A stretch of DNA of 64,000 bases from Parachlorella kessleri (GCA_001598975.1 BBXU01001231.1:1-64000); one strand, 5' to 3'; shown: positions 1-12,828, counted from the first letter of the stretch. Program-made: numbers and translations. Notes: generated by a model not told the origin, from the letters alone.

Positions 1-269
1 AGCTGATGTGGGTAGGGGGGGGGGGGGGGCATGCGATGGATGGCTGAGCAGGGAGCATGAGGGCCCAAGTCTGCCCGCCTGCCACAGGATGATGAGTTGC
101 GCAGGGGTCTCACCTGGCTGTGAAATGCCCCTGCAAACCCCAACCGCGCTGCTCGCCCAATGGGAGCCTGCAGCATGCGCCCGACCCCAAGGCCTGGTGA
201 CCCACCCACCCACCCACCCAAGCCCTGCTCTCCACTCGCTTATGGCTGTTCGCTTATGGCTGTGTGCAG

Positions 270-1494
270 GCGATTCTGGCCACCGGCATGGGCCCCCGCC
301 GCGACCAGGGCAGCCCGCAGTACCTGCGCAGCGTGGTGGACCGCCTCAAGCGCCGTCTGCGCTCCCGCGGCTTCCGTGCCAACTACAACCTCCAGCTGGT
401 GCGCATGCACGGCGGGGATGCTGCTGCGTGTGTGGTGGGCTGCGTGCCTGGGAGGCGTGGCAAGGCGCACGCAGGCTGCTGTGTGGCTCGTAGGTCGTCC
501 GTTGTAGCATGCCGCTGCATCCATGGCCCTGGTTACGCTGTGCAACTTCTGGTGCACAGACTAACGGAGTGCTGGGCTGGGCTGGTCCCGGCCGCAGGTG
601 GTCAGCCGTCCCCGGCGGCAGACATGCACATCAGTTGTGTTAGCCTCAGGTTACTCGCTTCAACCCTACAGGTCGTGCCATATTTGCCACCCCCACTTAG
701 CAGTTGTTGCTGCCGTCCTCGGCTGTGGTGCAGGTGCCCCAGGAGGACGGGACCCCGCTGGGCGTGCTGCAGATCACCCCCGTGCGCGCCAGCCGCGCCC
801 TGGCCCTGCGCTTCCTGGCGCACCGCCTGGGCCTTGACTCCAGCCGCATCACGGTGCTGGCGCTGGCGCCGGAGGTTGACAAGGGCTCACAAGGTGGGCG
901 CTGGGTGGAGCTGGGTGGGGGTGGGATGTATGCATGACCACCTCAGGGTTTGTTTTGCAGATTGCAGCGGACCCATAGGAGTTGCCATTCTCACATAGAC
1001 AATATTAGGCACCTGATGCATTTTGCTTCACCCAGGCGGACGCATGAGCCCGACTCTGCATAGCCTGTGTATGCCGCGGTTGAGGAGACTCCCTGAGACG
1101 TTTGTCGCACCGCCAGCCCTGCTGAGAAGCAAGCGCACAGTTGCAAACCCATGCCAGTCACGTCATCCAAGCAGACACCAGCTGCCACGGCCACTGTGCA
1201 GGGGAGCTGCTGGCGGGTCTGTACACCAGCGATGGGGACGAGATCTTGGAGGGAGCCCACCGCGTGGTGGTGATCCCTATGGGGCGGCCCTCTGACGGCC
1301 GGCCAGCGCTGTCCCTGGGCACCCTGACCAAGGGCCTGGGGGTGTCGCTGGAGCCGTGGCAGACGGCCGGCGACAGGCTGGTGCTGCTGGGGGGGTTGGA
1401 GGAAGTGGGGCAGGGGGTGGGGAAGGTGCTGGAGGGAGCGAAGGAGGGGAGCGGTGGCTCGGGGGAGGCGGCCGTCAGCCGGCCGGAGCAGTGA
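270..1494 (+). CDS. Sucrose-phosphate synthase-like protein, C-terminal part (5' end outside window)
   Basis: Three terminal exons join in phase: 270-398, 734-893 and 1202-1494 (TGA). The protein reads like the C-terminal sucrose-phosphatase-like (HAD-type) domain that follows the glycosyltransferase domain in plant sucrose-phosphate synthases. Recognisable stretches are RLRSRGFRANYNLQL, the block ITPVRASRALALRFLAHRLG (the family's 'PV.ASR..ALR' signature) and a segment ending LEGAHRVVVIP, matching the family's 'GG.HK.VV' region. The acidic motif is TSDGDE, where the family usually has GDTDYE. The enzyme makes sucrose-6-phosphate from UDP-glucose and fructose-6-phosphate in the cytosol; the domain seen here is thought to be regulatory or to contact the phosphatase. 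The catalytic domain lies left of base 1, so activity cannot be judged. A stand-alone sucrose phosphatase-like protein remains possible. Confidence 0.7.
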
Positions 1495-3059
1495 CAAGGG
1501 AGTCCGCCAGCCTCGGGTGGGGTCGCTGGCTGAAGGGGAGGGGGGGGTGGCTTAAGAATAAGAGCCAGGTCAGGACGCTCAGGACTGGTGAATGTTTTGC
1601 CGTTCCTGCAAAGTACATATGGCAGGGCAGCAGGCTTGGGACAGTGAATGGGCAGCACTGATCGAGGCGTGCTGCTTTGAGCAGCACCTATTGTAGCGAT
1701 GCGGGGGAGGCAGGTGCTGCACGGCAGGTTGCTGCGTCTTTTCTTCTCGGCTGGTTTGTACTGATTGAGCGAGGGTGCCCATACATGCATGTGCCAAGTG
1801 CGACATTCGCACCCATTTGTGTGTTTGCGTTCCGGTGGGGTGTCAAGGGCGCGGCTGCTGCTGCCGCTGTCTTTTGAACCTGGGCTGGTTGGCTCGGCCT
1901 TTCAACAATCAGCCCACGGTGCCGTTTTGGCTGTTGCGGCGTCAGTATTGCATATCGTGAACCTTTCATTTGCAATCTTTGTTGGGCTCACCCTAGGGGC
2001 ACAACTGGGCATGGGTGGCAGGAAGTCTGCATCCGTTGCATGTTGCCGACCTTGCTATGCCACATGCAATAGCTCTCTCTGTCCAGCATTGTTTGATTCT
2101 CGTGGCGTTGGCTGCGTGCTGCCTTCACGCCGCAATCAGTAAGGATTGCTACTTTTTGTTGGGGCATGGGCGTCCATGTCTGAAGCACTCGCTGGCCCTG
2201 TTGGTTTGACATCTGATTGTGTTTCATTTGACTGGCACGTACGTTGCTCTCAGATCATTGGGATACTGCCCAAGAAATGGAGGGGAGCAATTCGGGAGGC
2301 TTTGATGAGGCTACCACTGGTGGCCATTGCCCTGTATGAATTCACCAAACTAGGAATGGGCCTCAAGCGGAGCTATAAGCACAGCTAGGTTGGATCTCGT
2401 GCGGAATGTCGCAACACTGAACACTCTCGCAACTATCACTTGGTCCAGAGCATCTTTGTGTAGACCTGGCGATGCAGGAGGGAGGTATAGCTAACTGGCT
2501 CAGGACCTCAGGCAAGATCGCAGAGCACAACCTGCAGCCAGCCCCGTCAGCTTATTGCTTTATGTCCGATGATCCTCTTCACCCTACCAATCCAACCGTA
2601 TCTCTCCTCTGTTCGTATCCCCTGCCACCCTTCAACGCCCACTGACTGCCATCATCAATGGGTACAGAAGAGCCCAGGGGCTTAGCTGGCTTTCACTTAC
2701 ACCATACCCTGACGCCTTTGCCTTTCTACCAAGGTGGAATTTGGCATCGAACAATGCTGTGGAGGAATAAAGTCAAAGGTGTTTGCTACCTTTCCAGAGC
2801 CCGCCCTGGGAGACCCAGCTCAGCTAACCAACCACATCACACCCCTGCTGCCGTCGATCACCAAAGAAGAAGAGGAATGACCGCCATTGCCAGTGTACAA
2901 TTCCTCCTGCAAGATGGTAGATATAATGCTGTGACATGGCGCAGTCCAAGGTAGCACGCATAGCACCAAGGTGGCGGAGGGCCCCCACGGCCCCAAGGGG
3001 GCCCCAGCCAGAGCTTGAACTCTTCGAGAGTCAAACACGGCTCCACACTGGCAGCTGCC
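1495..3059. other. Gene-poor stretch between the SPS-like gene and the SWIM gene
   Basis: About 1.5 kb of lower GC without a convincing gene. One possible terminal exon lies at 2252-2388 (+): it follows a good acceptor (gctctcag) and reads 44 codons beginning IIGILPKKWRGAIREALMRL to a TAG stop, but no matching upstream exon was found. It could be a small gene or simply the 3' UTR of the SPS-like gene. Confidence 0.4.
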
Positions 3060-5633
3060 ATGCCCCCTCGGGCGAACGAGGATGACCAGCAGGTCATGAT
3101 TGGTAGCTGACTGCTATACTGGCTGACAGTTCGGCTGTGCATTAGGAACGTTTGAGCAGCTCATGCTAAGTCTCCTTGTGCACAGGTGGTGGAGGACACG
3201 GACGTGGTTATTGACTTCGACAGCGACAAGGGGATCCAAGACTTCACATCATATGCCCTCAACCTGCCAAGGGCAGCTGCCAAGAGGGTAGAAGAGTGAG
3301 CCTAAAGCCTGGCTCGCCGGTCTGGCAGCGCCAAAGCTTGTGTTGCACGTTCGCAGGCGCTGTGTGAAAGAAAGAACGATGCGAGAGCGATCAACCTGGC
3401 CTCCTGCTGCCATGCTTTGCAGTGCCAGGGCGCTGCTTGGCGGAGGCAAGCTGCTTGAAGCGCAGGAACTGGAGGATGGGAGCCTGAAGGCCCGCTGCAT
3501 GGGCAGCGCCGGCGAGGTGTACGAGGTGGCGGTGGAGTTCCAGAGCCACGAGTCACCGCGTGACTGGGCCGAGCTCAAGTGTAGCTGCCCCTCCAGAGAC
3601 AAGGAGAAAGTGTGCAAGCACAGCCTGGCCCTCATGCTGTGGCGGGTGCGGCAGCACACAGGTGGGAACCACAGCCAGCCACACGAGGCAGTTTCGCTGC
3701 GAGCCTAGTGGTGCCAGGGGGATGGACAGGGGAGCAGCGCAGCAATCCTGTCAGTCCCCGCCCATAATGACTGTGGGCAGGCATAAGGCTGCAATTTGCT
3801 TTGCTGGACCAGCTTTCTGAATCCTCATATGTGGCTTCAAGAATGGCCTACTCGCTGAACTTGGCACGAACGGAGCTGAAGGCAGGCATAGTGGCGCAGG
3901 TAGCATGGCGGCAGGCCAGGCGGCAGCAGCAGCAGCAGCAACAGCAGGGGGCTCTACCAAGCCCAGCCAGCCGGGTCCCAGCGCCACCTTAGCTTCCACA
4001 GCTACTGGACCCCCGGCTGCCGGAGATGGTGGTGCAGGGCCAGCAGCAGCTGCGGCGGTCCAGCCAGCAAAAGTCCGCAAGCTGCCAGCTTTTATGGTCA
4101 GGCGACCGCCTCCTCAAAAGTGGGTGGAAGTGAGAGGGTGGCCCGGCCACATGTGGAGCGCTGGGTCTGCTGTTCTGTGCGCGGCAGCTGTGGGTCGTCA
4201 CTCTCGGCGTGGTTGGTGCAGTTGACAGGCCAGCATTGTTCATGCACAAATTGCACAGATGGGAGCCAGGTGACCCGGCCTGTTTTGCTCACTCGCTGCC
4301 CTGTAGGGGAGGCGGGGTGCCTGCTGAAGGAGCAGCAACAGCCAAGGCAGCCACGGCCACGCAGCCTGCCAGAGCTCAGGAGCAGCCCAGCAAGGCCACA
4401 GCCAACCGTACAAAAGCCACCAAGGCTCCCAGCACCAAGCCAGGGAAGGTGTTGCGGCAGGCAAAAATCCCCAGGCCAGCGCCAGCAGCAGCGGCAGCTC
4501 CAGCGCAAAGTGCCGCGGGGGAGGCGGTGCCGGTCACAGGGCAGCAAATGCTTGATGCCTCTGATGAGGACCTGCTGGCAGACTGTACACGCATTCTTGC
4601 TGCGCAGCATGGCTCAGCAGCTGAAATGGGCGGTGCTGCGCCGGCTCCCAGTCAGCAAGCTGAGCAGCAGCAGCAGCAGCCGGCAGCGGCAGCAGCAGCA
4701 GCAGCTCTGGGTAGGGTGCCAGCCAGGGCAACCTCCCTTGGCAGGAGCAGCAGCCTGCAAGGAGGTCAGGTGTCTGGTGCACCCAGCCAAGCACGGGGTG
4801 GTGAGCTGCAACCACAGCAGGGGACAGGGGGCGCAGGTGTCCCTGCAGCGGCCGGAGGAGGCGGGGACAGACAAGTGCCTGCTGGAGTCCGTGCAGGGTC
4901 TCTGCTGACAGACGAGGGACAGGGGCATCAAGCAGAGCAGCAAGCCCTCTCTATACAGGCGGTGCCCCCTTTGCCGCCGCAGCCGCCCGCCGCAGCTACG
5001 CCCCTGTCAGATAGCTTGAGCTTGTTTGACATGATGTTTGGCGCGGCACCCACAGCCACCGCCCCTCTGCAAGCGACTGCGGCGCCACTTCCGCCGGTGG
5101 CTGCTGTGCCGTCCTATGCTGCAGCCCCGCCCGCAGCACCCCAGCAAGCGGCGGCGGGCGGCGGTGCTGCTGCCGCACCTGCAGCCACGGACTCCTTCAG
5201 CCTACTGGACCTTCTGGCAGGTGCACCGGCAGCCTCGTCTCTGCCAGCACTTGCTTCCCAGGCACAGCCTGCCCACCCCCCAGCCAACTCTGTGGGGCAA
5301 CGTCCCGAGGAGGACTTTGGTGGGACAGCCAGCGAAACGCAAGGGGGTGCGGCTGGGCTGCCCACCACCGCAGCTTCTCCGATGGGGAGGCGTGGACCAT
5401 CAGAAGCCCAGGCAAATACTCGAGGTGCGGACAGCCAGGCTGGCATGTCGCTGGCTGAGGGCCGGCCGAGGCAGACCAGCGAGGCGGAGGCCTCCAGCGG
5501 CGTGAGCTCCCAGCGGGGCGGTGGCATTTTGCAGGAGTTGGGCATACCTACGACCCAGCCGGACGGTGGTCAACCCTCTGGCAAGCTCTCGCTGCGGCAG
5601 AAAATGGCAGCTAAGAGGGCTAGGGGTGCATGA
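3060..5633 (+). CDS. SWIM-type zinc-finger protein with long low-complexity tail
   Basis: A SWIM zinc finger (CxCx(n)CxH) is clear at about 3575-3630: KCSCPSRDKEKVCKHSLAL, preceded by the usual 'A..LL..GK' lead-in. SWIM domains bind DNA or protein and occur in transposase-related and ubiquitin-pathway proteins; no specific role can be given here. Probable exons: 3060-3092 (start MPPRANEDDQQ), 3186 to about 3287, about 3423-3645, 3813-3899, about 3920-4119 and 4307-5633. The last junctions (4119/4307 and the TGA at 5633) are in phase. The joins around 3287-3423 and 3899-3920 could not be made to agree, so the start could instead be an ATG at about 3379. The C-terminal 440 residues are rich in Ala, Gln, Pro and Ser, with CAG-type repeats, and end in a basic tail (LRQKMAAKRARGA). 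Confidence 0.6.
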
Positions 5634-6162
5634 GTACTCAAGGGCCTTGCTGGGGGCCTGCACTGATTGCTGCATGAGGACCAAGTGGGCTTCACAGCTT
5701 CATGACAGCAGCTCATGTAAGAGGTTTCACTGATATTGTTTGCTCCACAAGCTCAGAGCCAGGTGTGGTTGTTCAACGCTTAAGTACATGTTCTCCTGCA
5801 AGCTTTTTATAGCCGTACTGCCTTTGGTAGTTGACATGGCAGTTGATCCAAGCATGTGCAATACATGCAGTCCCATGGAGCGGTAGGGTGAATTGTCATC
5901 AAAGCAGACGTGCCCCAAGCCCACAATACGTTCACCCCAGCTCCAGCTCAACTGTTCCTTCAGGCTTCATTGTGCCTTCGAAGAATTCTAATTTATGCAT
6001 TCCCGGCGCTTCTCTCACTCCATTTATTAGCCGCCACTTTACGTGCCCAGTACCGCCACGGTTCCCCAACAAAAGGCCCACAGCTTCCCCAGGTGTTCAA
6101 GAGCATGACCAACCGCGTAAGGCAAGCTTCAGGCAGCGCCTTTCAAGCCAGCCCTTGACCTC
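5634..6162. other. Intergenic stretch, SWIM gene to receptor-like kinase
   Basis: Holds the 3' end of the SWIM transcript and the upstream region of the kinase. A strong donor-like site (cgc|gtaagg) at 6116 and an ORF with a hydrophobic run at 5910-6116 hint at an alternative upstream first exon of the kinase, but its phase does not fit the next exon. No other gene was seen. Confidence 0.4.
5716..5720 (+). terminator. Candidate TGTAA polyadenylation signal, SWIM gene
   Basis: TGTAA lies 83 bases after the SWIM stop codon. TGTAA is the usual poly(A) signal in green algae; that it is used here is inference. Confidence 0.4.
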
Positions 6163-9100
6163 ATGCGAGTAGCCCTGCTGCCGCCAACACATTGCTGCTC
6201 AGGCCACCATTTTATCGCTTGCAGACTTCGAAACTGGGTTTTCCTGGTCATTCTTGAGGTCGTGCTCGCTGTAAAAGGCGGGTGGGAGCCCAAGGAGGAC
6301 ACAAGGTGGTCTGTGGTGCACCACTCGGCCAACACAAGGCTGCAAACAGCAGGTGACTTGGGCCTGGTCCATGAACCCTCACGCATGAACTTGTGGGAAG
6401 GGGGATGAGAGGACCGTTCTACTAGGTAGTGGGCTGTTCGCATGCCAGGATGGCCCAGGCTGCTGACCGGTGAGGCACTATGTTCATGCGTGCCTTTCTG
6501 CCGCAGGCAATCATACCTTCGCGCTGGTGAGGAACACCCTCCTGGCTGGGGACATGCTTGCGGATGGCAGCTCCAACCTCCAAGACAGCCTTGCAGATTG
6601 CGCAGCAAGCTGCTCGGCTCTACAGTGGTGCTCTGGTTTCAACTACTGCGCACAGGTGCGGTGGTCGGCCCGGAAGCTGCATGTAGAGTGCACTCTGCGC
6701 CTCCACAAGATGCATGCAGCAGACGGGCTGTGCTTTGCGGTGCCTGGCGCGTGCTAGCCAGCCGTAATGCAGGCATACCAATTGATTGATATCAGAAGCA
6801 CTGGCCTCTCCTGAAGAAATGCATGCTGACTCACAGGTGGCACTAGCTTGCATGCTGCACAGGGGGGCTGTCCATTAGACCCAGGGTTTTCTCCCCGACT
6901 CCTTCCTGCCGGAGGTTGTGAGCTGCGCTTTCAAGGCGCCGCTGCCGTTGGGATGGGAGTGTTCCAGCTGGCAAACGGTGGCAGCAGCCTGGGCGATGCA
7001 GGTTTGTCTCATGGTTTTGTGTGCTGTGTGGATGGTGGTGAATCAACAGTTGACCCATTGCGCGGCAACCGCAACTTTGGCCTGCTCAATACGATTACTT
7101 GGTAACAGAGAGGCCGTCCGTCAGGGCTGCTGGCACAAGTCGCACCAAGCAAAAGCACCAATCACAGCTGTGGGAAGGGTTAGGCACTGCTGATGATTGT
7201 CCCGTGGCTACTGCAGGTGTGAAGTTGCTCGTCACAGCCCCCAGTGATGCACCAGCCGGCTACAAGGTATTCCAGGCGCTGGCCTTGCCCAGACACTTCG
7301 GCATGCATTGCTCAGGGTCGGCTGTGCCCGGCCTCTGTGTGCTCACTGGCACCATGGAGGTGAGGGTACAAGGTTGCTGGTGAAAGCAGCGTGGCTGCCC
7401 ACCAGCCGATATAGATCTGGCCAGCGCGTGTGTTGTGCAAACTGGCATAAACTGGCCTACATTGTCAGCAGGCGGCCACGCTGATGCTCTTGCCCTGTCA
7501 AAGGTTAAGGGGACCTGCACTGCCGTGCCTGATCTGCCGTCGTGCATGCAGAAGCAATGACAGCAGTCCTAGCCACACAAACAGCTCCTTGCAGGCACCA
7601 AAGCTGCCACATGCGGAGCCACTTTGACACTGCTGTTATGGATGCAGGCTGTGGCCGCCAATTGCAATAGCATGCCCGCCTGCCAAGGATTTGACTACAG
7701 ACCATACGGCCACGGCAACCTGAGCGGCCCGCTGGGCGTCCTCATGGGCAGCGGTGATGGGGAGCCCCTAGATCCTTCCAAGGGCTACCTTGATGCCACC
7801 GGATTCTTTGTCGGTCGGATGGACCGGCTGGATGCGGCAGGGTCTGCTGCAGCAGCAGTGCCAGCCGGTCGCAGCAGCCAAGCTGCGGAGAGTGAAGCTG
7901 CGGCAGGGCTGGGCTGTGTGGTGGTTGCAGGTGGGCTGCTAGCCACTGTGAAGATCCGTGCCTTGCTACAGTGAGTGCATGGCAGCTTTCTTCAGGAACT
8001 TAGTGAGGGGTTTACAGCTAGACCATGCGCTTCTTGCAGTGGTTGATAGCAATTGAGTGCAGCTGTCGTGGGTTGTGTGAACACACGCCCTTCTTACTGC
8101 GGCGCCCATGCCACATTTTTTTAAGGAGTGACCGCCTTACCAAAGTACTCCCCACATAGCACCAGGAGCCTGCAGCCTACCAACTACAGCTCTGTAATGT
8201 CTCACTCTGCCTGACTCTGTAGGTATAGCTGTGAGCTGCGCAATCGGCCTCTCCTGCCTTGGCATAGCAGCTGGGCTGGCAAATCATTGGCGTGCGCCTC
8301 GACGCACTCAACCCTGCAAGTGGCAGGACGGATCCGTGCACAGCAGTACCAGCAGCAAGGGCACCACTCGTCATGACGACCTACCGGAAGGAAACCACTT
8401 GCCCCAGCTAACGGTCAGAAGGCCCAGCAGCAAAGCTCAGGTGAGAACTTGGGTAGGGCTGGCAGGCTGGGCGTGTGGGCGGCACAGGACAGGGATGGGA
8501 GCAGGGAGGGCCGCGCTCGGCACGCTCAGTTCAATAGCAAGGGAGAGCTGCTCAGCGGCTGCTGTGAAGCAGATTGAGCGCCAATGGCAGGGATGTGAAG
8601 TAACAGCACATATGCTCAAAGACCTGTCCTCTGCCTGGTCAGAGCGCTTCATATGTTGGATGCTAGACAAACCCGAACACTACTGCAATCTGCAGGGGAA
8701 GGCCCAAGGATTTGCTGATTGCCCGGCCTTGGCGGCCCCAACATCGCCACCAAGCATCGCCCCCGCAAGCTCCCCGACTCGCTTACTGGCCAGCCAACTC
8801 TTTGAGAGCATACCCAACCCGCAGGCAAGCCTTGTTATATGATCTAACAACAAGTTTGCAGCCTGGGGTGCTAATTGGGTTGTGGACGCTCGCTGACGCA
8901 GTCTTCTCTAGCAAGATGTATTCTGGATACAGCACTGAAATTGCTGCTCCTGGGAAAGCATTGCAGCCCAAGGATTTCCTGAACAACTCTCTGGCAACTC
9001 TCTGAACCCCTCCTGCCTTGGCCTTTTTATTCTTTGCAGTGGGAGGACTTGGTGGTGCCATACAGCCAGATCCAGTGGTGCACCCGCCCAGATGGGCAGC

Positions 9101-12100
9101 TGATAAGGCTTGGGGGTGGCGCCAGGTGCGCTGAGCAGACGGTGCAGTTGGGTCAAGCGCTGCCTACTAGGTGTGCACTTGCCCTCAAACCCCACCGCTT
9201 TGCTGTGCCTGGCGACAGGCGGCCACCCATGCCTGAGCAGGCCACTCAGCCTTGCAGTCCACAAGGACTGCCCACGGCCCGTTATCAAGCGAGGTATCCC
9301 ATTCCTGCGCCGCCCTGATGTGCAGTGGCAATGTCTATCAAGTGACGCTGCGCGACCAGGGCACAGTATGTGCCTGCAAGGTTTTTGACTTCAGCAAGGA
9401 CCAAAGCCTCCCCAAACACTTCATACAGGCAAGCAGCTGCATGCATCAGGGCAGTTTGCTGTCAACACCAGTCTTCCTTCCTACGGCCTACCTGGAGGCA
9501 CTGCAACAAATGCTTGTGTAAGGGTTAGTCCTGTAATAGCCATTGCCCAACTTGCCAAAACCTCCCATGCTGCCATGTATTGTCAGAGCAGCCTGGTCTG
9601 TTTGAAGCCTGCCCCTTCAGTTGGCTGACGGAACGCCGCGCTTTCTTGCAGGAGGCTGCCCTCCTGCGCCAGCTCAGGTCCCCTGTGCTGGTCCAATTCT
9701 ATGGGGTATCGGTGATAGGTAAGGTCAGAGCCTGTGCATACCAACAGCGCATGGCTAGCTAATATAGGGCTCGCAGGTGCTGGGCCACCTGCAAGGCGCT
9801 GGAGCGTGACTTTGCCTTGTGCCACACTGCATGGATTGCCCTTCAAGCGCAACTGCAGGAACACAAATGTTGTTATATCAAGGAGTGCTTCAAGGGTTCG
9901 ACAACCTTACCATCAATCTATAAACAGAGCCTGCCTTACTAACCTCCCTGCCCGCCTGCCTGTCACTGCAGAGAGCAAGGGGCTGCTGCTGATGGAGCTG
10001 ATGGGCAGAGACCTGAGCCACGCGCTCCAGGTGCCCGCCAGAAGCAGCCGTGGCGGCCGCCTGTACGGCTGGCACAACCGCGGCCACCGCACCGCCCTGC
10101 AGGTCGCCTCGGGGCTGACCTACCTCCACAGCCGTGGAATCGTGCACCTGGACCTCAAGCCGCAGTGAGTACACCATGCCAGGTTATGTCGTGTCGTGTC
10201 ATGTAATCGTAAGAGGGGCCATGCAGACTGGGCATGCGCCCGCCAGCTCCCTCTGGGTGCTGTGCATGAGCGGCTTGTGGAGGGCACACTGTTGAGCATG
10301 GGTGCTTGCAGCACTCGCTCAGTTCATCCTGTCAAACTGCATGCCAGGCCTTGGGTCCGTCCTTTCATGGCAGATACCTGACATACCTACTGGTAGTAGA
10401 CTGAACCATTTCTTAGGCTTTGAGGGCAGTCACTTTGGCCTAATTTCCTGCAGGAATATATTGCTCTCCAAGGATGGCTCAGCCAAGATTGCAGATGTTG
10501 GCTTTAGCAAGAGGTGCGCCTTGATGTGCTAAGAATGTTATTATTTCCCTCTGGCATCACACACTAGCTCAACAATGTATGTACGAACACCACTTCTTCC
10601 ACCCCGCATAGCCAGGTAATAGTTTGACAGCTTCTGACGGCTTCTTTTGTTGTATACGCAGCCTGTGCTGGCACCACAAGCTCCACATGGGCTGCTGGTG
10701 TTGGCAGCCGGTGGGTGCCTGCCCAACCTCAAGTATTACTTGGTGCATGCTCTGCGAAACCTCTGCCACCTGACACATCCCTCTGCCTTCTACGCCTGCA
10801 GGCTGCGGCGCAACAACCAGCTCAGCAGCCTGCCGGAGGGGCGCATAGGGACGTTTGACTTCTGTGCCCCCGAGATTCTGATGGGCGGCCGGGTCTGCGA
10901 GAAGGCAGACATCTACTCCTTTGGCGTCATCCTGGCAGAAATCATCACCGGTGCGGTTGTGCTGGCCCCCTCTTAAGCCATTGCTGGGGCTTCCAAGTCG
11001 CATGGTGGCTGCAGCCATTGTCAGCCTCTGCATTGCATACATTTAGCGCAGTGGAATCTGGAGTGTAGCATGGCAGGCTGCACGTAGGCTATGCACAGGA
11101 CATAAGCCGCTCTCGCGTCCCCTGGTGGTGCAGGCGAGGAGGCGCGGCGTGGTCTCATGCCCGACCTCCTGGTCCCAGAGCAATGCCCGCCAGCCGTAGC
11201 GGCCCTGCAAGCCAGGTGCATGGCCCTCGACCCAGCCGAGCGCCCCAGCGCCGCGGAGATAGTGAAGCTGCTGCAGTCGTTCCCTGCCCCGGCTCCCACA
11301 CCACCAACCACTCCCCCACAGTCCCACATCAGGGCCCTGCCGCCAGGGACACTGCTGCCCCTGACGCCCTACCTACGCACTGGAGGACCGCAGCCTGCCC
11401 CTCTAGGCAGCTTTGCGGCCTGTGGGGCTGGCTCGATGGTGCTGCCCCCGCTGCAGGGGCTGAGGGCTGCGGAGGTGCCCCCTGGGGGTGGGCAGGCGCA
11501 CTCACCCACTGGCCGCTCGCCTGCGTTTGGCCCCACCACCCCAGCCCTAGACAGTATCCCGCCCAGCAGCCCCTTTCAGCTGTTCAGCCATGCGCCTCTG
11601 ACCTTCAGCCCCGTGCCCGCATCAGGCGCAGATGCTGACAGCGGCCACACTGCCACAGCTGCCAATGCAGGTGCGAACTCTGGGCAGCAGCCGAGCGGGC
11701 TAGCTGTGGAGGCAAGCCCTTCTGGGTCCATGCAGTTGGCGCCTGGGAGTTCGCAAGGCAGCTTGGGGGCAGTTGCAGACGAGCAGCACCAGCTGCAGCA
11801 AGCAGCATTGTGTGTAGAACAGGCCACCCCACCGACAGTCACAGCGCTGCCCAACGAAGGCCGCTCCTTTGTTCCCCAGCTGGGGCGGACCACCACCCAG
11901 CCGCCCGCCAGCAAGCTTGCCTCCCTGCAGCCTCTGAGGGTGACTGTCCAGCAGCCAAGGCCACCAACTGCCCTGCAGACCTCCCACTCGGCACCCTCAC
12001 TAGCGCTGCTGCCCGAGGCTGCGACCCTGGCAGGAGAGGAGAAGTCGGCCGTAGGAAAGCGCCCACAGGTGGACAGCAGAGAGCAGGAGTGGCCGCCAGG

Positions 12101-12170
12101 GGGGCTTTCAGGCCTCGGAGAGCAGGGATGGGATTTGTACCGTGTCGCCCTGGGATACCTGGAGGACTGA
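6163..12170 (+). CDS. Receptor-like protein kinase with Cys-containing (PAN/Apple-like) ectodomain
   Basis: Fourteen exons join in phase into 1,022 codons: 6163-6352, 6507-6655, 6863-7001, 7217-7359, 7648-7930, 8223-8440, 8573-8824, 9040-9125, 9326-9428, 9652-9718, 9972-10164, 10454-10513, 10802-10950, 11134-12170. Residues about 20-40 form a hydrophobic signal peptide or anchor. Residues about 60-300 carry two Cys-containing units ([30 protein letters not shown]) resembling PAN/Apple folds. A membrane span follows near 292-318 ([17 protein letters not shown]). The kinase domain (about 465-725) has GGGASGNVYQV, the ATP lysine in [26 protein letters not shown] in place of DFG, CAPEIL and [12 protein letters not shown]. 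It looks like a TKL/RLK Ser/Thr kinase, probably in the plasma membrane. A Pro/Ser/Gln-rich tail of about 295 residues follows. Two introns use GC donors (8825, 9429). The start is the first in-frame ATG of the model; an upstream exon is possible. The ligand is unknown. Confidence 0.8.
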
Positions 12171-12752
12171 CAAGGGTGGGAGCTTGGCGAAAGGATGGAG
12201 GTAGGGGGCACTTAAGCCATGACAGTGGTGCGATGGACAGGTATTGAGCGGCATTGGGGGTTGGGCCCGGGTAAGGTCCCCTGTAGGTAGAGAGTGGGGG
12301 ACGTGCCAGCTTGCAAAGCAAGCTGTGTGCCGGTACTGTAGTAACACTCTTCCCTTCGATGTGTTTCGTTGACTCATGCTACGCCTTCTCTGGCATGTCG
12401 TTTTGTGAGTTGATCTGAAAGCTGCTGCCGTCTTACAAGCCCACGCCAACCCTGGGAACCCTTTCATTCTTACCTCGCCCGAAGCTGAGCATGCGGTTGC
12501 TCCTCACGACTTTCACCCAACTCCACACGCCTCCTTTATTATACCTGGTGTTTTGCTTGGGTTGCAGCCAAGGCATCACTCTTTTATTCAAGCTGTGGTT
12601 GAGTAGACACCAAGCCCTGCGCCCTTGTCTACATCTGAACTTGCTGTAACAACAAATGAGTTTTGGCCCTGTTTCTCATGTCATCCTCCTGGTTTGGTTG
12701 ATGCCCGCTGTAGTTGGCGGAGTAGTATGTGCCTAGTGTCTCACTGCAGTTA

Positions 12753-12828
12753 GCCTGCTTCATTTCATTGCTCCTAGATGCAGATTGCATGCCTGCTTCA
12801 TTTCATTGCTCCTAGGTGCAGTTTGCAT
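12753..12828. repeat. Two-copy tandem repeat, 38-base unit
   Basis: The units at 12753-12790 and 12791-12828 both begin gcctgcttcatttcattgct and differ at only a few positions. Confidence 0.85.

Noticed and set aside
18..30. G-run near the left edge as a possible telomere-like or quadruplex element
   Set aside because: A single short G tract inside an intron; no repeat unit and no partner tracts. Similar short G runs at 52570 and 63757 look equally incidental.
5910..6116. Upstream first exon for the receptor-like kinase with a hydrophobic leader
   Set aside because: The donor at 6116 is good, but no downstream acceptor keeps the reading frame into the 6227-6352 coding segment; the ATG at 6163 fits without it.
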